From positions 1 through 24,879 of the forward strand of contig CANLGS010000004.1 in NCBI GenBank assembly GCA_947490035.1: a stretch of 24,879 bases of DNA. Direction: 5' to 3'. Shown here piece after piece: positions 15,465 through 24,694 of this stretch. Position 1 is the stretch's first letter, and the number at the start of each line of letters is the position of its first letter. Under the pieces are notes generated by a model that was not told the DNA's origin, did not search any database, and saw nothing but the letters and a program-made list of their open reading frames with translations. Source of the stretch: Gemmataceae bacterium. Lineage in GTDB: Bacteria; Planctomycetota; Planctomycetia; Gemmatales; Gemmataceae. Position numbers and translations under genes: made by a program.

Positions 15465-15502
15465 GCCGCTCGCGGCTTCGCACGTGCGAAGCCGCGAGCG
15501 GC
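15465..15502. terminator. Perfect 38-bp palindrome between convergent genes
   Basis: The 38 bases read identically on both strands (centre cac|gtg at 15483/15484). It lies 17 bases after the ThuA-like stop and 13 bases before the stop of the convergent 180-aa gene, so it could end transcription from both sides. It is also like the other palindromic repeats in form. Confidence 0.65.
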
Positions 15503-15514
15503 GAAGCAGGACGT

Positions 15515-16057
15515 TTAGCCAATCAACCCGCCGGTTGGCGGACTCGCGCGCAGTTCTTCCCACTCCTCGCGCACCTTTCGCAAGCCCAGCGCGCACACCT
15601 CGAACTGATGACTCAACCGGCGGAACAAGCCCGCTTCCGCGTCGTGGTGTTCTTCCTCTTCGAGGCGGCTCGTGAGCAGATACCCTCGCTTGCCCTGCGC
15701 CGTGTAGTTCACGAACGCGTCCTTGAACGCGCCGCGGCGCATGCGCTCGACCGCTTCCGGGTACACGCCGGTCCAGAACAGCGCGAAGTCGCCGATGTGC
15801 CGGTAGTACTCGCGCTGCGTGCGCCCGCCGGCCGGGAGACGCTCCGCTTCCGTTACCATTTCGGCGAGTTCCGTGAGTGGTTGCCCGGCGGAGCCGCGCA
15901 GTCGGTAAACGTCGTCGTTGTGAATGAAGCGCGTGAGCAGCGCGGAGAGGTAATCCGTCAGGGGCGGGTCGGCCACGCCGAGGTGGGAGAAGAAGGCGTG
16001 TTCGGCAAGCCCCGCGAACAGCCGCCGCAGCGGGTGCTCAGGGGGTGGATTCCACAT
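15515..16057 (-). CDS. Conserved-looking hypothetical protein, 180 aa
   Basis: I do not recognise the family. It is 180 residues, soluble, with no signal peptide or membrane segment, and looks largely helical. Notable stretches are HPLRRLFAGLAEHAFFSHLG, DYLSALLTRFIHNDDVYRL, YYRHIGDFALFWTGVYPEAV and RLEEEEHHDAEAGLFRRLSH, rich in His, Glu and aromatic residues that could form a metal or cofactor site. A GGAGG 11 bases upstream of ATG 16057 supports the start. It lies 115 bases downstream of the TolC-like gene on the same strand and may share its transcript. There is no further clue to function. Confidence 0.75.
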   Translation of the reverse strand: MWNPPPEHPLRRLFAGLAEHAFFSHLGVADPPLTDYLSALLTRFIHNDDVYRLRGSAGQPLTELAEMVTEAERLPAGGRTQREYYRHIGDFALFWTGVYPEAVERMRRGAFKDAFVNYTAQGKRGYLLTSRLEEEEHHDAEAGLFRRLSHQFEVCALGLRKVREEWEELRASPPTGGLIG

Positions 16058-16172
16058 GGTCGTCTCGTCCTCCGTTTAGGGTGTCTTCCAGGCGCCGTGC
16101 CCTCTATTAACCATGCCGCACGCCGCATAGAAAATCAACAGCGGATCGGCAAGTCTCCAATTCGGATATTCT

Positions 16173-18020
16173 TCAACCGCCCGGTTCGGGCGCTTCGGCC
16201 GCTGGTGAAGGCACCGGCGGCTCCTCTGTCACGGTCGGCGGTCGGTTCTCGGTCGGTGCTGCGGGTGTCCACTCCAGTTCGCGCAAAGGCTGTGCCGGCT
16301 TGGGCGCCGGGAGCGTCGGAATTATGGGCAGCGTCGCGCCAGTGGGCGTCACCTTCGGAGCGGTCGCGACCGGTGTCGCCGGAAGGGAAACGCTCGGAAG
16401 TGGTAACAGTTGCGCCGGCACTTTCACTTCCGGGAGCGGCGCGGGCGCCGGCGGGGCGGCTGGAATGCCTTGCGGCACCGATCCCGCGAGGCACTGCGCC
16501 GGGTGCCCGAGCGCGCGGTACAGCCGGAACTGCGCACGGTTATAGTCCGAAACCGCCGCGAAGAAATCCGTGTTCGCCTGCGCGAACGCCTGGATCGCCG
16601 CGACCGCTTCTTGCGGTCGCACGACCAGCGTCAGCGCGTCGCCGATGCGCCGCGTTTGGCCCAGCCCGTCCACGCTCTTCTGCACCAACTCGATGGCTTC
16701 CTTGAGTGCGGGTTCGGCGTCGTTCAGTCGCTGCGCCGCGGCCCGCGTCTGCGCGAACGCGGTCGCCACTTCCGCCGCGATACGGTCTTGTGTGCGGAAC
16801 AGGTCGAGCGTCGCGATCTCGTATTCGGCGCGGCGTTCGTTGACGCGCGCCTTGTTGCCGAAGCCGAGTGCCTGGAACTCCCAGAGCAGTTGCACGTCGA
16901 TGTCGAAGCGGCCGTCGAAGTTGTTCAGCGTGCCGTTGCGCCCGCCGCCGAACGCGCCGTAGCCCAGCGACCCGCTCGGGTTGGTCGAAACGCTGCGCAC
17001 CGCGAGGCTCGGCACCAGCGGGCGGATCTTCTCCTGCTTCAACCGCGCGAGCGTGGCCTGCACGAACGCCTGGTGCCCGGCCAACTCCGGGCGCGTGTTC
17101 AGCGCGACGGGGATGAGTTCGTCCACCGTCACCGTCGCGTCGATCACGGTGACCGGCAGGAACGGCGGTTCGGCCGGTTCGACCACCGCGGAGGGGGAGA
17201 GCCTTAAAAGGCGCGCGAGTTCGGCGCTGGACGTGCGCCACCGCTCGCGCGCGGCCGACACCGCCTGCTTGCGGCGGCCGAGTTCCGTGCGCGCCCGGTT
17301 CTCCTCCGCGGGCGGTGCGAGTCCCTTCGCGAGTTCGGTCGTCTTGCGAACGAGTTCCTCGGCGCGCAGTTCGGCCGCGAGCGCGCCGGACAGGTCGCCG
17401 CGCGCCTGCTGCACCGCGAAGTACGCCTCCGCGACCGCGAGCGTGCTGTCGTTCACCGCGGTCTGCTGCGCGGCCTCGCGAACACGCAGTTCCTGGCGCG
17501 CCGCGAGCGGGGCGTACAGTGCGTCGGAGAACGCGAACACCACGTTCGGCCCGAACCCGGCCATCAGCGTGTTCCGGTTCGACTTCACGAGGTCGCCGGC
17601 GAACACCTGCTGCGGCCCGGTGTGCGCGAAGTAGTCGGCACCGAGCGAGATGTTCGGGAGCCACAGCACCCTGGCACGGTCGTAGAGAGCCGCGGCCGCG
17701 GCCACCTGCCGCCCGGCGATCTGCACGTCGAGCGGGCGCGCGTTCGCGAGCCGGAGCGCGGTCGCGAGGTTGATGGGCAGCGGCGCGTCCGACGCTTCGA
17801 CCGGCGGGCTGGTGTTCGCGAGCGGACTCTTGCCCGCGGCGAGCGCAAGTGGCAGGGGCGGTACGCGCGCCGCCTGGCGGTCCACGAGTTCCGGGCGCGG
17901 CACGGCTTCTTCGCGCGGGAGTGGCTTCAACTCCTGTGAGCCATCGGGCAGCATGCAACCGGTCGCGGTCCCCAGACCCGCGACGGCACACGCCAGCAGC
18001 GCGCGGCGGAATGGCCTCAT
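16173..18020 (-). CDS. TolC-family outer membrane efflux lipoprotein
   Basis: 615 residues. The signal (RRALLACAVAGLGTATGC) ends in a lipobox-like sequence with Cys 22. The body has the two-repeat TolC layout: INLATALRLANARPLDVQIA, LPNISLGADYFAHTGPQ, long alpha-helical stretches (AVAEAYFAVQQARGDLSGAL, LGRRKQAVSAARERWRTSSA), then the second repeat with ELIPVALNTRPELAGHQAFV, FDIDVQLLWEFQALGFGNKA, and NTDFFAAVSDYNRAQFRLYR. Such proteins form trimeric outer-membrane/periplasmic tunnels for tripartite efflux or type I secretion. Typical members have 430-500 residues; the excess is a Pro/Ala-rich tail (about 110 residues). No inner-membrane pump or adaptor gene is adjacent. It diverges from the MscS-like gene. 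Confidence 0.9.
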   Translation of the reverse strand: MRPFRRALLACAVAGLGTATGCMLPDGSQELKPLPREEAVPRPELVDRQAARVPPLPLALAAGKSPLANTSPPVEASDAPLPINLATALRLANARPLDVQIAGRQVAAAAALYDRARVLWLPNISLGADYFAHTGPQQVFAGDLVKSNRNTLMAGFGPNVVFAFSDALYAPLAARQELRVREAAQQTAVNDSTLAVAEAYFAVQQARGDLSGALAAELRAEELVRKTTELAKGLAPPAEENRARTELGRRKQAVSAARERWRTSSAELARLLRLSPSAVVEPAEPPFLPVTVIDATVTVDELIPVALNTRPELAGHQAFVQATLARLKQEKIRPLVPSLAVRSVSTNPSGSLGYGAFGGGRNGTLNNFDGRFDIDVQLLWEFQALGFGNKARVNERRAEYEIATLDLFRTQDRIAAEVATAFAQTRAAAQRLNDAEPALKEAIELVQKSVDGLGQTRRIGDALTLVVRPQEAVAAIQAFAQANTDFFAAVSDYNRAQFRLYRALGHPAQCLAGSVPQGIPAAPPAPAPLPEVKVPAQLLPLPSVSLPATPVATAPKVTPTGATLPIIPTLPAPKPAQPLRELEWTPAAPTENRPPTVTEEPPVPSPAAEAPEPGG

Positions 18021-18071
18021 CCGAACGTCCCCCGGCCGAACCGAACCCGAACTTGAGAGTATTTCGGCCTG

Positions 18072-18100
18072 CGTATAGCCGCACCGGGTGAAAGGTGCAA
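18072..18100 (-). promoter_or_regulatory. Possible promoter of the TolC-like gene
   Basis: On the minus strand TTGCAC (18100-18095) and TATACG (18077-18072) are separated by 17 bases, about 50 bases upstream of the ATG. The matches are three and four of six, so this is tentative. Confidence 0.35.
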
Positions 18101-18204
18101 CCGCAACCGCCGGGATACTTTCGCCGCGCCGGTCAAACAGCTAAACTCAACCTGTTGTGCCGGCGCCGCGAGTTCGCGCGCCCGACCCGCACTCGCGAGA
18201 CACC

Positions 18205-20979
18205 ATGCTTTCCACCAGGATTCGCCCCGCCGGCGCCGCTCTCCTCGCCGCCCTACTCCTGTCCGGCGCCGGCAGTTCCGCGCAGAAGGAGAAGGCGCCG
18301 CCCCCGAAGCCGGTCGCCGACCGCGAACAGACCCGCAAGGAACTGGAAGCGCTGCTCGCGGGCCGGTCGGCCACCGAGTTGCTCGCGTTCGTCGAGCAGT
18401 TGGCGCAAGAGTGGCCCGCGCGCAAGGGCGGGTACGAGGTGGCGCACCAGCGATTCACCGCGCAGACGGTCGAACTGGGCAAGGCCCAGCAGCGGCTCGA
18501 CGAACTCAAGCCGCCGCCGGACCAGTCCCCGCTCGTGCTGCGCCCCGCCGACGTGGACGCCGCGATCAAGGACGCACAGACGCGGGCCGATTACACTGCC
18601 GCGCGCGCGAAGCACACCGAAGGGTTGAAGGACTCGCTCGCGTCGGTTGTCGCCGCGGGTGCGGAGTTTGATCGGGCCATCCTCGCCGCGGACGATCACC
18701 TCTTCAAGATGCGGACGGCGGCCGCGCTCGCGACGAAGGCCGGCGCCGCCAAACTGCCGGACGCGGTTGCCACGAAGCAACTCGACGACGCGGAAAGGAA
18801 GCTCAAGACGCTGTCCGTCGAAGCGCGCCCGCCGGCGGTGCAGGCGAAGGCGCAACTACTCGCGGTCGAGGCGCAACTGCCCGCCGCGAAGGCCGCGGCC
18901 CAGCTCGTAACCGCGAAGCTCGCCGAACTGAAATCCGCGCAGGCCGACACGGTCGCGGCGCTCAAGTTCGAGTTGCTTGCGCACGGGATGGCGCCGGCGC
19001 AACTCGCGGACGAGTTCACCAAGATCCGCAAGCAACTGGCCGAAAAGCTCGGCGCGATCGAGGGCGACAAGAAGGATTACGCGGAGGCACGCGCGAAGGC
19101 CGAGGCGAAGGCGGGCCACGGGCTGGGCGACCCGTTCGGCGCCGTAACGCTGGCGCCGGTGGCTGCCAGTTCCGCACCGCCACTGGATCGCGCCGCGCGC
19201 GAACTGGTCGCGGCGCGTCAGTACCTCGCGGCCCGCGTGCGGGCGCTGGATGCCCGCGCCGAAGACGCGCTGGCGGTCGTCGCCGCGCTCGACGAGATGG
19301 AGAAGAAGGCGGTCGCGTACCTGACCACACTCGACGACGCGCGCCGGATGACACGCGAGCTAGCGGCGCTCGCGGCGGAGATCGGTCGGCGCGTCGGGAG
19401 CGGCGACCTCGACCCGGCCAAGGCGCCCGACGGCGTTCCCGAAGCCGCCGCGAACGACGGTCGCGCGAAACTCGACACCGCCGCGGCCGAGGTGCGGACC
19501 GCGCTGGAGGCGCTTCGCCGGGACCGCGACGCGATTCGCAAGCCGGACGCGGACGTCGAGAACATCAAACCGCTCGCCGGCCGGTTGCTCGCGCACGTGA
19601 ACGAGCGCATCGAGTTGCTCGCCGAACTGAAGCGGCTCGCGGCCGACTACGCGACCGCCCGCAAGGACCGCCCGGACGCCGAGCAGAAGCGCCTCGACCA
19701 GAAGGCGGCCGAGCGGCTCAACAAGGACGCCGCCGAGTGGGACTGGGCGCTGGCCGTCGAGCGCTCGCAACCCGCCGCGGACGCCGCCGAACTTCTCGCG
19801 GCGTACTACAAGGAACTCATCGACTACGACGAACGCGCCGACAACTTGAAGCGGCAGAAGGAAACGCTCGACAGCCTGCTCGACCTCACACGTCGCGAGG
19901 CGGACGACGTTGCCAAACTGCGCGTGCTTCTGGACAAGCGCGTCGCCGGTTCGGGGGGCGCGAAGGCGTGGGACGGGTGGCTCGCGGCGCGGCTCGCCCC
20001 GGCCGGGCTGAAGGTCGAGGAGAGCGCCTACCACGAAGAGGCCGCGCGGCTGGTCGCGGTCGCGGGGGCGAACGTGCGGCGCGTCGAGGCGCTCACCGGC
20101 AACGGCCCGACCGACCCGAGCAAGACCGCCGACCAGACCAAGCTCGCGGCCAACGGCGGCGAAATCGGCCGGGCGCGCGGCGAACTTCAGGCGGCGCGCC
20201 TCCGCGGGCTGCGCACTACCGGTATCAAGATCGGCATCATACTGCTCGCGACGCTGCTCATCCCGCGCATCCTGTTGTTCGTCCTGGGTCGTGCGATTCG
20301 CGGCAGCAAGGGCGACACCGGCAGTCCGTCGCCGGTGCTGGCGGCGCTCCGCGGCGTGCTGAAAGCGGGCACCTGGATCGCGGCGATAGCCCTCATCCTC
20401 AGCACACTCGGCTACGACGTGACCGCGCTGGTGATCGCGCTGGCCATCGGCACTCTTGCGATTGCGCTCGCGGCCCGGCCGATGATCGGGGACGTGCTCG
20501 GCTCGGTCGTCATCTTCGCGGAGCGGCGGTTCAAGGTGGGCGACGTGGTGCGTCTCAGCGGCGGCGACCCGGCCCGCGTCGTCGGCTTAACATGGCGTTC
20601 CACGTCGCTGAAGAACACGAACGGGTTGGTGGTCAGTGTGCCCAACCGCACGGTGACCGAGGCGACCGTGGAGAACCTGTCGAAGGGCGGCGAGACCTAC
20701 GACGCGATCGCCGTGACCGTCAGCACGGACAAGGACGCGGGGAAGGTGATTAACGTGATTCGCGGCGCGGTGGCGCAGTGCAAGAACGTCTCGCCGGACA
20801 ACGGCGTGACGGTGGTGCGGTACAACCAGAAGGGCGCGGTGAAGGTGGTGGAGTACCGGTTCTGGTGGTTCCTGAAGGACTACGAGACGCGGAACAAGAC
20901 CCGCGACGAGGTGTTCGCGCGCATCGCGCTGGGCCTCGCGCACGAGGACATGACCGGCATCGAGGTCACGCTGGGGTGA
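18205..20979 (+). CDS. Large MscS-family mechanosensitive channel with coiled-coil N-terminal region
   Basis: 924 residues. An N-terminal signal (AGAALLAALLLSGAGSSAQ) is followed by about 640 residues of Ala/Lys/Glu-rich helix, likely coiled coil and periplasmic, as in MscK/KefA-type channels. Membrane helices start near residue 672 (KIGIILLATLLIPRILLFVL) and continue with GTWIAAIALILSTLGY and ALVIALAIGTLAIALAARP. The MscS pore/beta core follows: IGDVLGSVVIFAERRFKVGD, VVGLTWRSTSLKNTNGLVVS, VPNRTVTEATVENLSKGG, and a C-terminal alpha/beta domain ending IEVTLG. It would open under membrane tension to release solutes on osmotic downshock. The start ATG 18205 precedes the signal. It is divergent from the TolC-like gene (184 bases between starts) and convergent with the kinase-tubulin gene. 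Confidence 0.9.
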   Translation: MLSTRIRPAGAALLAALLLSGAGSSAQKEKAPPPKPVADREQTRKELEALLAGRSATELLAFVEQLAQEWPARKGGYEVAHQRFTAQTVELGKAQQRLDELKPPPDQSPLVLRPADVDAAIKDAQTRADYTAARAKHTEGLKDSLASVVAAGAEFDRAILAADDHLFKMRTAAALATKAGAAKLPDAVATKQLDDAERKLKTLSVEARPPAVQAKAQLLAVEAQLPAAKAAAQLVTAKLAELKSAQADTVAALKFELLAHGMAPAQLADEFTKIRKQLAEKLGAIEGDKKDYAEARAKAEAKAGHGLGDPFGAVTLAPVAASSAPPLDRAARELVAARQYLAARVRALDARAEDALAVVAALDEMEKKAVAYLTTLDDARRMTRELAALAAEIGRRVGSGDLDPAKAPDGVPEAAANDGRAKLDTAAAEVRTALEALRRDRDAIRKPDADVENIKPLAGRLLAHVNERIELLAELKRLAADYATARKDRPDAEQKRLDQKAAERLNKDAAEWDWALAVERSQPAADAAELLAAYYKELIDYDERADNLKRQKETLDSLLDLTRREADDVAKLRVLLDKRVAGSGGAKAWDGWLAARLAPAGLKVEESAYHEEAARLVAVAGANVRRVEALTGNGPTDPSKTADQTKLAANGGEIGRARGELQAARLRGLRTTGIKIGIILLATLLIPRILLFVLGRAIRGSKGDTGSPSPVLAALRGVLKAGTWIAAIALILSTLGYDVTALVIALAIGTLAIALAARPMIGDVLGSVVIFAERRFKVGDVVRLSGGDPARVVGLTWRSTSLKNTNGLVVSVPNRTVTEATVENLSKGGETYDAIAVTVSTDKDAGKVINVIRGAVAQCKNVSPDNGVTVVRYNQKGAVKVVEYRFWWFLKDYETRNKTRDEVFARIALGLAHEDMTGIEVTLG

Positions 20980-20997
20980 GGAAGAGCAGAAGAAGAG

Positions 20998-21109
20998 TAG
21001 CCGCACGATAAACGCAGAGGAAGACACGATCAGAGCAGAGAAAGAGTGTTTTCAAACACGGCCTTCTGTTTCTCTGATCGTGTCTTTCTCTGCGTTTATC
21101 GTGCGGCTA
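20998..21109. terminator. Long hairpin between convergent genes, 38-bp arms
   Basis: Arms 20998-21035 and 21072-21109 are inverted copies matching at 37 of 38 positions (tagccgcacgataaacgcagag ...). The 36-base centre contains a further small stem (gtgtt/aacac). It fills the 142-base gap between the MscS-like and kinase-tubulin stops, so it can serve as a bidirectional terminator. It is much less GC-rich than the flanking genes, which hints at a separate origin. Confidence 0.8.
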
Positions 21110-21121
21110 ATTCTTGGTTCG

Positions 21122-24100
21122 TTATGGCGCGTCCACGTCGAGCCAGGCGGTCACGTCGAGGCGGGCGTGTGGGGTACACTGGTTCGTATCGGGCATCGCG
21201 GCGTAGGCTACCGCCGCCGCCGGGCCGAGGTGCGGCAGCGCCGCCAGCGGCACCGCCGTCCACTCGCGGTAGATGGTCAGGTCGTCGCGGCTGTCGGCGA
21301 CCGGCAGCCCGGCGATCGGGATCGCGCGGCGGGCCAGTTCGCGGAGCGCTTCGCCCGACGCGCCGCCGGGGCACGCGAGTACCGCCACTTCGGAACTGAC
21401 CCACGGGCCGCTCCCGGCCCACGCCGGTTCCGCCTCCTGGTACGCCTGCTCGATGGCCCGCTCCGCCTGCTGCGGCGTGCGGAATCGCTCCGCGAACATG
21501 GCCGATAGCCCGACCTCACCCAACCGGTCGTCCAGGTGCGCGCGGGTCTCCTCGAACACGACCGCGATCACGCCTTCGACGCCCGGTCCCGAGTTGAGAC
21601 AGACCTGGAACAACCCGCCGGCTTCCGGTTCGAGGACCGCCTGCACGCGGCGGTCGATCTCGGTCAGGTCCGCGTCGGTCAGCACCTTCAGGAACCGGTC
21701 CACGGCTTCGCGGACGGTGGTACACCCCACCGGCATCAGCCGGCGGAGCGACGCGGGCGGGTCCGGCGCTTCGTCCGGCACGCGCGCGCTGGCGGTCGCC
21801 ATCCGCTGCCGGGCCACGGCGATGTCGGCCACCTGCCCGCTGAGTTCGTCGCGCGCCGTCTGGTAGATGCCGACCAGGTGCCGGAACGTGATCGCTTGAA
21901 AGCGCGCCCGCGGGTACTGGCGGAGCGCGTCGGCCAGTTCCGCGCCGGTGGGCTTCCACATCCCCTTCTGGTAGTGCGCGTAGCGCGACAGGCACTCGAA
22001 CCCGGCGACGGCCTTCGCATCGAGTTCGACCATGAGTTGCGTGTACCGCTCGATGAGGCGGTCGGTGGTGGCGAGGAACTGGCGGTACAGTTCTTCGGTC
22101 CCGGAGAGACGGAACTCGGCGTCTTCCACGAGGATCGGGGCGAGCGTGCGCAGGTCCAGCGCGAACGCGGCACCGGCTTCCGTGGCGGCCTTCGCCACGG
22201 CCTCTTCCAGCGCGGTCAGTGGGCGCTTCTGCGACGCGGCGGGCGGCCCGAATAGCCGGTTCAGCGTGTCCAGCGCGATGCTGATCTGGGTCGGCTCCGG
22301 CAGCCGGTTGAGCCACCCGCGCGGCACCAGCGGTTCGATCAGCACCCCTAACCGCTCGTCCACTTTCCCGCCGGTGGCGGCGTCCGCGGCGCGCTGAAGG
22401 TGGCCGAGGACGGCGTCCGGGTCGAGGCCGAGTTGCGTCCACCGGTTCGCGGCGATACCGGGCATCACCTCGCGGGCGCGCTTCAGGTCGGGCGCCGCCC
22501 AGCGCTTCAGGATCGTGCGCCCGACGGTCGCGGCGGTCGCGGCCACCACGTCGGCGCGGGGCCAGTCGAACGTCGCCACGCCGAACGCGGAGACCGCGAC
22601 CGGGCGCGGCTTCTCGGACGGTTCCTCGTCGGCGGCGCGGACCTCGTCGGCAACGCGGCCGACCGGGGCGAACAGGTCCAACCTAATGCGCTCGGCCGCG
22701 TCACCGAAGGGCTTGAGCGCGGCGAGCGCCGCGCCCAGGTCCGGGGTACGCTGCATGTTGAGGCAAACGACGCGCGAGCCGGGCTTGACGATGCCGGACC
22801 CGGCGGCGCGGGCGCGCGAGCCGGGGTTCGGGATGCTCGGCGGGGTGCGGCGCGGCGGCGGGCTGACGCCCGATCCGGGCTGCGGTGCCGCCCCGGACGC
22901 GGAGCCGGGCAGCAGGTAGCACCGCGTGAACGGCGCGTCCTTCTCCTTGATGTACCCGTTCCGCTCGTCGTAGTGCGCGGTGAACAGCGTGTCCGGCCGG
23001 CTGTAGTGGTTCAACTCGGTGAGCGCCGCGTAGGTGTTGCCCAGGGCCTGCGGCGGGGTAAGCGTCGCGTCGGCCGGCGGCAGCACGAACAGTCCGATGA
23101 TCTCGGGCCGGTCGTAGCCCATCCGCTTCATCCGGCTGCGCACCGCGTAGGCCAGGTCGAGGAACATCCCGCCGCCGGTGCCGCCGGCCAGACTGCCGGC
23201 GATGTACACGCGCGGGCGGTTGGTCCGTCGCTTCAGCCCGGTGCGGCTCTCGGTGAGCAGCAGCGCGTCGGGCGCCACGGCCGCGTCCAGTTCGGCCTGC
23301 ACACGCGACATCAGCGCGCGGTAGTGGTCGAGGAACGCGAGCCGCCCGAACGACCGGACGCCGAGGGTCTGCGGGTTGCGCGGCAGCTTGTACAGCAACT
23401 GCGCGTCGAACCACCCTTCGGTGAGCGTGCGGCCGTTGAACCGCGGCTTCATGTAGTGCCCCGCGCGGTTCAACCGGGCGGAGAACACCTCGTCCGGGGC
23501 CAGCGCCGCGAACCGGTCGGTGCGGCGTTCGCGGGTCGCGTCGTCGAGCGCCTCGGCGTCGGTGTCGATGAACATCGCGCGCAGCGCCGGCGTCAGGTTC
23601 GGCGGTCCGTAGCGTTCCGCGAGGTCGAACCGCAACCGCTGGACGACGCGCAGCCCGGCGTTGCCCAGACCGAGGACGAGCGCCGGCTGGAGCGGGCCGT
23701 CGCCGCTGAGTTCCGGCGGGGCCGGGGTGAACACCGGGCCGTAGGCTTCGGCGCCGCGCGGCGGCGTGTCGTCGGACACGGACACGATGGCGGAGCCGGA
23801 CGCGGGCGGCACCCCGATAACCGTGGGCGTGTCCACTTCGGACGCGCCGAACCGGGCGTGCGGGTTGGTCCCGGCGGCGCCGCTGAGGGCGCGCACGAAC
23901 GCCAGCACGCTGGGCCACCGGTCTTCCGGTTTCTTGGACAGCGCGCGGGCCAGCGCCGGGCGGTCGCACGCCGGGCTGGGGTCGAGGTTCGGCGGCAGGT
24001 TCAGGTGCTGCATCAGCAACTGGCTCATGCTGCTGCCGTCGAACGGCCGCATCCCGGTGAGCAGTTCCTGGTACACGCACGCCAGGCTGTACTGGTCGCA

Positions 24101-24694
24101 GTAGCGGGTGACGACGCCGTCGAACGTCTCCGGTGCCGCGTACACGGGGGTGATGCCGCCGGTGACCTGGGCCATCAAGCCCTGAAGGTCTTTCACCTGC
24201 CCGAAGTCGGCCACCTTCACGTGGTTGTACAGCAGGAACAGGTTCTGCGGCTTGATGTCGAGGTGCTGCAACTGGAACTGGTCGTTGAACAGGTCGAGCA
24301 CCTCGGCGGTCTCGGACATGTACTGGAGCAGTTCTTCGCGCGGGATGCCGATCAGCCCCTTGTCGCGGCACTCGCGGAAGCGGTCCCACAGGTTGCAGTC
24401 GGCCAGCTCCATGACGATCATGAGCCGGCCGTCCACGATGTCGTAGCGGTCGAGTGCGAGCAGGTAGGGGTGGCGCACGCCCTTGATGCGCTTGAGCGAC
24501 TTGAGTTCCTGTTCGGCGTAGCGGACGAGGTCTTGGTCTTTGGACCGCAGGTCGCCGTGGATGATCTTGACGGCCTTGAAGATGCCGCCGGGCGCCTCGC
24601 AGCGCCAGACCTCGCCGAACCCGCCCGCGCCGAGGCGGTCGAGCAGCTTGTATCCGGGGATCGGCTCGACTTGCGCGTCAGGACGAACGGACAT
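21122..24694 (-). CDS. Ser/Thr protein kinase fused to a tubulin/FtsZ-like GTPase domain
   Basis: 1190 residues, no signal peptide, predicted cytoplasmic. Residues 15-270 are an eukaryotic-like kinase: Gly loop LGAGGFGEVW (21-30), Lys 43 in AVKII, catalytic HLDIKPQN (144-151; Leu replaces the usual Arg of HRD), DFG (163-165) and APE (187-189). A Gly/Pro/Ser linker follows. From about 338, ALVLGLGNAGLRVVQRLRFD and FIDTDAEAL look like the GTPase Rossmann start. AGGTGGGMFLDLAYAVRS near 500 is the tubulin/FtsZ phosphate-loop signature, and IIGLFVLPPADATLTPPQAL follows, as in the bacterial Tubulin_2-like (PF13809) group. About 540 C-terminal residues are mostly helical with no domain I can name. 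Catalytic residues look complete, so both activities are plausible. Start ATG 24694 gives a kinase domain beginning at once. Regulation of a cytoskeletal-like filament by its own kinase is inference. Confidence 0.85.
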   Translation of the reverse strand: MSVRPDAQVEPIPGYKLLDRLGAGGFGEVWRCEAPGGIFKAVKIIHGDLRSKDQDLVRYAEQELKSLKRIKGVRHPYLLALDRYDIVDGRLMIVMELADCNLWDRFRECRDKGLIGIPREELLQYMSETAEVLDLFNDQFQLQHLDIKPQNLFLLYNHVKVADFGQVKDLQGLMAQVTGGITPVYAAPETFDGVVTRYCDQYSLACVYQELLTGMRPFDGSSMSQLLMQHLNLPPNLDPSPACDRPALARALSKKPEDRWPSVLAFVRALSGAAGTNPHARFGASEVDTPTVIGVPPASGSAIVSVSDDTPPRGAEAYGPVFTPAPPELSGDGPLQPALVLGLGNAGLRVVQRLRFDLAERYGPPNLTPALRAMFIDTDAEALDDATRERRTDRFAALAPDEVFSARLNRAGHYMKPRFNGRTLTEGWFDAQLLYKLPRNPQTLGVRSFGRLAFLDHYRALMSRVQAELDAAVAPDALLLTESRTGLKRRTNRPRVYIAGSLAGGTGGGMFLDLAYAVRSRMKRMGYDRPEIIGLFVLPPADATLTPPQALGNTYAALTELNHYSRPDTLFTAHYDERNGYIKEKDAPFTRCYLLPGSASGAAPQPGSGVSPPPRRTPPSIPNPGSRARAAGSGIVKPGSRVVCLNMQRTPDLGAALAALKPFGDAAERIRLDLFAPVGRVADEVRAADEEPSEKPRPVAVSAFGVATFDWPRADVVAATAATVGRTILKRWAAPDLKRAREVMPGIAANRWTQLGLDPDAVLGHLQRAADAATGGKVDERLGVLIEPLVPRGWLNRLPEPTQISIALDTLNRLFGPPAASQKRPLTALEEAVAKAATEAGAAFALDLRTLAPILVEDAEFRLSGTEELYRQFLATTDRLIERYTQLMVELDAKAVAGFECLSRYAHYQKGMWKPTGAELADALRQYPRARFQAITFRHLVGIYQTARDELSGQVADIAVARQRMATASARVPDEAPDPPASLRRLMPVGCTTVREAVDRFLKVLTDADLTEIDRRVQAVLEPEAGGLFQVCLNSGPGVEGVIAVVFEETRAHLDDRLGEVGLSAMFAERFRTPQQAERAIEQAYQEAEPAWAGSGPWVSSEVAVLACPGGASGEALRELARRAIPIAGLPVADSRDDLTIYREWTAVPLAALPHLGPAAAVAYAAMPDTNQCTPHARLDVTAWLDVDAP

